DNA from: Fibrobacter sp. UBA1765
GTDB lineage: Bacteria; Fibrobacterota; Fibrobacteria; Fibrobacterales; Fibrobacteraceae
Length of the DNA stretch: 24,093 bases
Reading direction: 5' to 3'
NCBI GenBank assembly: GCA_002314675.1
Contig: DCGZ01000190.1
Span: 1 to 24,093 of the forward strand
The position numbers and the translations under genes were made by a program. Positions 22,172 through 24,093 of the stretch are shown in pieces. The notes under the pieces were generated by a model. That model saw only the letters and a list, made by a program, of their open reading frames with translations, was not told the origin of the DNA and made no database searches. Within the stretch, counting starts at the first letter, position 1, and every line of letters starts with the position of its first letter.

Positions 22172-23791
22172 TTATTTTGCTTCCCATGTCAGCACGGGGA
22201 AGCCGTCATTGAGTTCCGATGCATACACAAAATCGTTGCCCAGGAGTTCCGCGAATTCCTTGGTCTTTATTTCGTCGGCAGACTTTGGAGTGGCAACGCC
22301 ACCGCCATCGTTACGACCAAAGGGTTTCTGTTCGCCTTGCGTTAAGTAATAAAAATCTGCAATGGTCGAATTGTAATTGGAGCCAATCATCAGGCCAACC
22401 AGAGTATCGCCATCGACCTTGCCCGTGCTGTAGGCGGAGCTATTTATACCTTCCTTATTGTAGCTAAAGATCCCGCCTACATATTCCTTACCACTCACAT
22501 CGCCTACGTTATAAAAAAAGTTTGTAGTTGTATAAACCTGGGAACCAACAACTCCACCAACACCGTACTCCCCTTCCACATCGGCTACGTTGCCAAAGTC
22601 ACTCAGTTTTCCTGTACAAGAAATTCCCAAAACACCTCCAACGTATCTTTTTCCAGCAACATCCCCTTCATTATATGCATACACAATCCTGCCACAAGGG
22701 TAGTAATCGGCACAACTATACGAAGAAGAATTGCTGTAAGTAGGAATAGAAGGGTTTCCTCCACAGTGGCCAACGGTGCCGCCTACAAAATGGACGCCTT
22801 CAACCTTGCCGGTATTTTTCAAATAGCTAACATCGTTGTCATTAGTCGCACCAATGCCACCTATCACGCCACCTACGTAGCCAAAGCCACTAACATCGGC
22901 ATAATTTACAGCAGTCTCTATCAATACGTGGGTCGCACATCCAGCAACACCACCCACATTATTCTTTCCTGTGACGATTCCCTTGTTGTAGAGTCTCTTG
23001 GCAACAACGGCATTTTGATAACTCACTCTGTAAAGTTTGCCCACAACACCGCCAGCACAGTCATCAGCTCCCGTTACACTAGCCTCATTTTCAAGATCAT
23101 TAGTGGTACCAATGCTGTAGCCAATCACACCCGCGGTGTACTTGCCCCCCTTTACCCAGCTATTTTCCACTGTCAAATTCAGTACAGTCCCACTCACATT
23201 CCCCAAAAGTCCATTGTGCGTACTGGTGGTATTGATGAACATCCCGCTAACAACATGTCCGTTGCCATCAAAGTTCCCGGCGAAGGCTACGTTGGAATTC
23301 CCGATAGGGGTCCACTTGTGGAGTTTCGTTGAATCAGCCACCAGGGCGCCCTTATCGTCGATGATTTTGCCTTCGTTCAATATGATGTCAGCCCCAAGCT
23401 TGTAATGTTTTTCCAAGTAGTTAGCATCCTTGGCTCCAATCACAAATGAAAGGTGAGCCAGTTGCTCCGCGGTCATAATCATGTAGGGTTTCAGCTTTGT
23501 TCCTGCCCCACAGGCAAATTCCTTTGCCGTGGTTCCGTCCCATGGCCTGCCCGGTTCACCCGCGCAATCATCTTCTTCTTCGTCAACCGCTACGCTGCCA
23601 GAAGATTTTTCATCATCTTCAACAGAGGAACCTGGCATTCCGTTAACGGAGCTAGAACTCTTGCCAGACTTTTGGGAACTGGAGCTCAATTCAACATCGT
23701 CATCTTCTTCGCTGGAACAATCCACCGTATTGGAGCATGCCACCGCAAACAAGGCGGCACAGCCAAACAGCAACAAACCCTTAAAACGCAT
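22172..23791 (-). CDS. Surface lipoprotein with GLUG-type repeats (Fibrobacter style)
   Basis: 539 aa. The lipoprotein signal peptide MRFKGLLLFGCAALFAVACS places the acylated Cys at residue 19. It is followed by an acidic and Ser-rich linker (VELSSSSQKSGKSSSSV and DDEKSSGSVAVDEEEDD, to about 75), typical of Fibrobacter surface proteins. About 90-480: repeated beta motifs of the GLUG/beta-helix kind, e.g. FAGNFDGNGHVVSGMFI, then about ten units on the theme VGGVVG or YVGGVIGG. The last segment ends with DGFPVLTWEAK, as in other GLUG proteins. GLUG proteins are usually extracellular adhesins or carbohydrate-associated surface proteins; the substrate cannot be read from sequence. It is 22 bases upstream of nuclease B on the same strand with no terminator between, so transcripts may continue into the restriction genes. 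Confidence 0.85.
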   Translation of the reverse strand: MRFKGLLLFGCAALFAVACSNTVDCSSEEDDDVELSSSSQKSGKSSSSVNGMPGSSVEDDEKSSGSVAVDEEEDDCAGEPGRPWDGTTAKEFACGAGTKLKPYMIMTAEQLAHLSFVIGAKDANYLEKHYKLGADIILNEGKIIDDKGALVADSTKLHKWTPIGNSNVAFAGNFDGNGHVVSGMFINTTSTHNGLLGNVSGTVLNLTVENSWVKGGKYTAGVIGYSIGTTNDLENEASVTGADDCAGGVVGKLYRVSYQNAVVAKRLYNKGIVTGKNNVGGVAGCATHVLIETAVNYADVSGFGYVGGVIGGIGATNDNDVSYLKNTGKVEGVHFVGGTVGHCGGNPSIPTYSNSSSYSCADYYPCGRIVYAYNEGDVAGKRYVGGVLGISCTGKLSDFGNVADVEGEYGVGGVVGSQVYTTTNFFYNVGDVSGKEYVGGIFSYNKEGINSSAYSTGKVDGDTLVGLMIGSNYNSTIADFYYLTQGEQKPFGRNDGGGVATPKSADEIKTKEFAELLGNDFVYASELNDGFPVLTWEAK

Positions 23792-24047
23792 AAAAATCTC
23801 CTTACTCCCATCGAAAATAGATTATTCATGTGCAAAATTATGACATTTGGGCCATTTAGCTACTATAAGTGATAATAGGGGGCAAAAGTTTCATTTTCCA
23901 TCCTAAAAAACAGACTCCATTGTCGAATAGGCAACAGAACCGATAGCACCACCAACATTCTTACAGATTTCTATTATATGGGCTCTTTCAGAATGGACAT
24001 TCCCGTTAAGGCAGACATCCTGAATTATTTAAAGGCCAATTAATTTT
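23792..24047. other. Divergent spacer with a possible 3' gene remnant
   Basis: About 256 bases between the lipoprotein (minus) and Nudix (plus) starts. On the plus strand, one frame stays open from a TAG near 23876 to a TAA at 24041 and ends with coherent residues (MGSFRMDIPVKADILNYLKA). This could be the 3' end of a lost gene, or a small gene from ATG 23977. I cannot assign it. No terminator is visible. Confidence 0.3.
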
Positions 24048-24093
24048 ATGAAGACGATTGAAGTTGTAGCAGGCGTTATTAAAGAAGGTAACA
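24048..24093 (+). CDS. Nudix hydrolase (MutT-like), 5' end only
   Basis: ATG at 24048, then MKTIEVVAGVIKEGN to the window edge (15 codons). This opening (a short strand, then VVAGVI and a charged turn) is that of small MutT-type Nudix enzymes, which hydrolyse oxidised or non-canonical (d)NTPs. The Nudix box itself lies beyond the edge, so the call rests only on the N-terminus. Confidence 0.6.
   Translation, partial: MKTIEVVAGVIKEGN

Overview
The window looks like a Fibrobacter-type genome (phylum Fibrobacterota). The best clue is a lipoprotein (22172-23791, minus) with an acidic, serine-rich linker straight after the lipobox cysteine and GLUG-type repeats. Recurring PD-(D/E)XK (Rpn/transposase-like) genes with near-identical 3' ends and terminators, AT-rich spacers and weak ribosome binding sites fit the same group. 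This placement is inferred from gene style; no ribosomal or marker gene is complete here.

Left part (1-4680): the 5' end of an unrecognised gene runs off the left edge. Next come two divergently transcribed secreted proteins of the subtilisin (S8) fold. They are paralogs of each other, and both lack the usual catalytic aspartate motif. Middle-left (4683-7203): an Rpn-family nuclease gene, then about 1.25 kb of decayed DNA holding two strong hairpins, remnants of Rpn-gene 3' ends, a short coding-like remnant and a stretch resembling 23S rRNA around the GTPase-associated centre. An 81-aa hypothetical protein follows.

Centre (7292-13537, minus): a two-gene unit of a giant modular protein (about 1,605-1,690 aa; helix-hairpin-helix region, carboxypeptidase-regulatory-like beta domain, an unfamiliar central module, glycine-rich repeat linker, acidic stretch) and a zinc amidase (Amidase_2). 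The giant gene has an in-frame TAA at codon 20 of its apparent full-length reading frame. A HEPN-type RNase/toxin remnant, missing its 5' end and frameshifted at an A8 run, lies just upstream on the plus strand.

Right part (14317-22149, minus): a compact five-gene restriction island in the order Sau3AI/MutH-like nuclease B, cytosine-C5 methyltransferase, Sau3AI/MutH-like nuclease A, McrB-like AAA+ motor and McrC-like nuclease. The methyltransferase presumably protects the host site (GATC is likely if both MutH-type enzymes keep the family specificity), and the McrBC pair would add an NTP-driven nuclease. The lipoprotein gene lies 22 bp upstream on the same strand. At the right edge a Nudix hydrolase gene begins on the plus strand.

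The most interesting items are the doubled MutH-like nucleases combined with McrBC around one methyltransferase, the giant protein/amidase pair with its nonsense codon, and the decayed region with the 23S-like fragment. I saw no tRNA, CRISPR array, intact insertion sequence, integrase or replication origin.
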